This document shows positions 5,904 through 6,230 of a DNA stretch of 6,230 bases, in pieces. Both the position numbers and the translations under genes were made by a program. The first letter of the stretch is position 1. The number at the start of each line of letters is the position of its first letter. A model generated the notes under the pieces. The model did no database searches. It was not told the origin of the DNA and was given only the letters and a program-made list of their open reading frames with translations. Origin of the DNA: Planctomycetota bacterium (GTDB taxonomy: Bacteria > Planctomycetota > Planctomycetia > Planctomycetales > Planctomycetaceae); contig JAJRTM010000851.1 in the NCBI GenBank assembly GCA_024278285.1, positions 1 to 6,230 of the forward strand, written 5' to 3'.

Positions 5904-6230
5904 ATCATGCCCGTGACATTCATTCAGGGACACGACCATTCGGGCCAGGCTTGTATAACGAGGCAGTGGGCGAAAACCTTGAAGGCTGGAAACTGGAATC
6001 CAACGCGATGGAAATCATCAATTCCGGAGCAACGCAAACCGACCCGTTGCAATTAACACGAGACTGGATGACGCAACTTAATCGTGGTCTGAATTTAACG
6101 CCGGTCGGTTGCAGCGATTCGCACGATGTCAACCGCTACATCGTTGGGCAGGGGCGTACTTACATTCGATGCAACGACAAAAACCCAGGCAACATCAACC
6201 GCGAAACCGCCATCCAAAGTTTTCTGGATG
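5900..6230 (+). pseudogene. C-terminal continuation of the PHP-domain protein in the -1 frame (partial)
   Basis: Beginning at 5900 the -1 frame is open to the window end (110 codons) and continues the same protein: LNHARDIHSG carries the next expected PHP histidine (NH), and VGCSDSHDVN carries the late D-S-H metal-binding motif. Adding one T in the run at 5899-5901 would join RVII directly to LNHARD, the usual order in CehA-like proteins, giving one protein of at least 478 residues. No separate start codon or ribosome binding site fits this segment. Either the gene is broken by a one-base deletion or the sequence has an error in the T run. The true stop lies beyond the window. Confidence 0.8.

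Overview
The window looks like chromosomal DNA from a planctomycete or a close relative in the PVC group. The basis is moderate GC content, a secreted multidomain PHP/CehA-type protein, a uroporphyrinogen-decarboxylase-like (URO-D superfamily) protein of the non-HemE kind, and an intergenic repeat of a style I associate with planctomycete genomes. That is a judgement from gene content; no marker gene is present to fix the taxon.

Layout. Bases 1-1471 carry, on the minus strand, the first 490 codons of an AddB-like helicase/nuclease subunit of double-strand-break repair; its C-terminal half lies beyond base 1. Bases 1472-2112 separate it from a divergent plus-strand gene set and hold no convincing intact gene. 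Most of this gap is a small non-coding mobile element (about 1581-1899) with terminal inverted repeats and a 9-bp direct repeat (CGTAGTTCC) immediately outside both ends. Inside it is a second, highly symmetric palindromic unit (1675-1851), itself flanked by an 8-bp direct repeat (AATTACTG). This looks like one miniature element inserted in another.

From 2113 to the right edge three genes run on the plus strand with short gaps (24-78 bp and 50 bp), so they are probably one operon. They encode an 11-helix NRAMP-fold transporter whose metal-binding motifs are replaced (GPGS in place of DPGN in helix 1, no MPH in helix 6), a soluble URO-D superfamily protein with an atypical His-x-Asp site, and a secreted PHP-domain metallohydrolase of the CehA type. 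The PHP gene is broken by a one-base frameshift at about 5900. The reading frame continues with clear PHP motifs to the end of the window, so the cause is a recent mutation or a sequence error.

How the genes work together is not known from the sequence. The transporter should not be read as an ordinary Mn/Fe importer, nor the URO-D protein as the haem enzyme. A transporter, a cytosolic URO-D-like enzyme and an exported hydrolase would fit uptake and processing of a small organic or metal-complexed substrate, but this is inference only.
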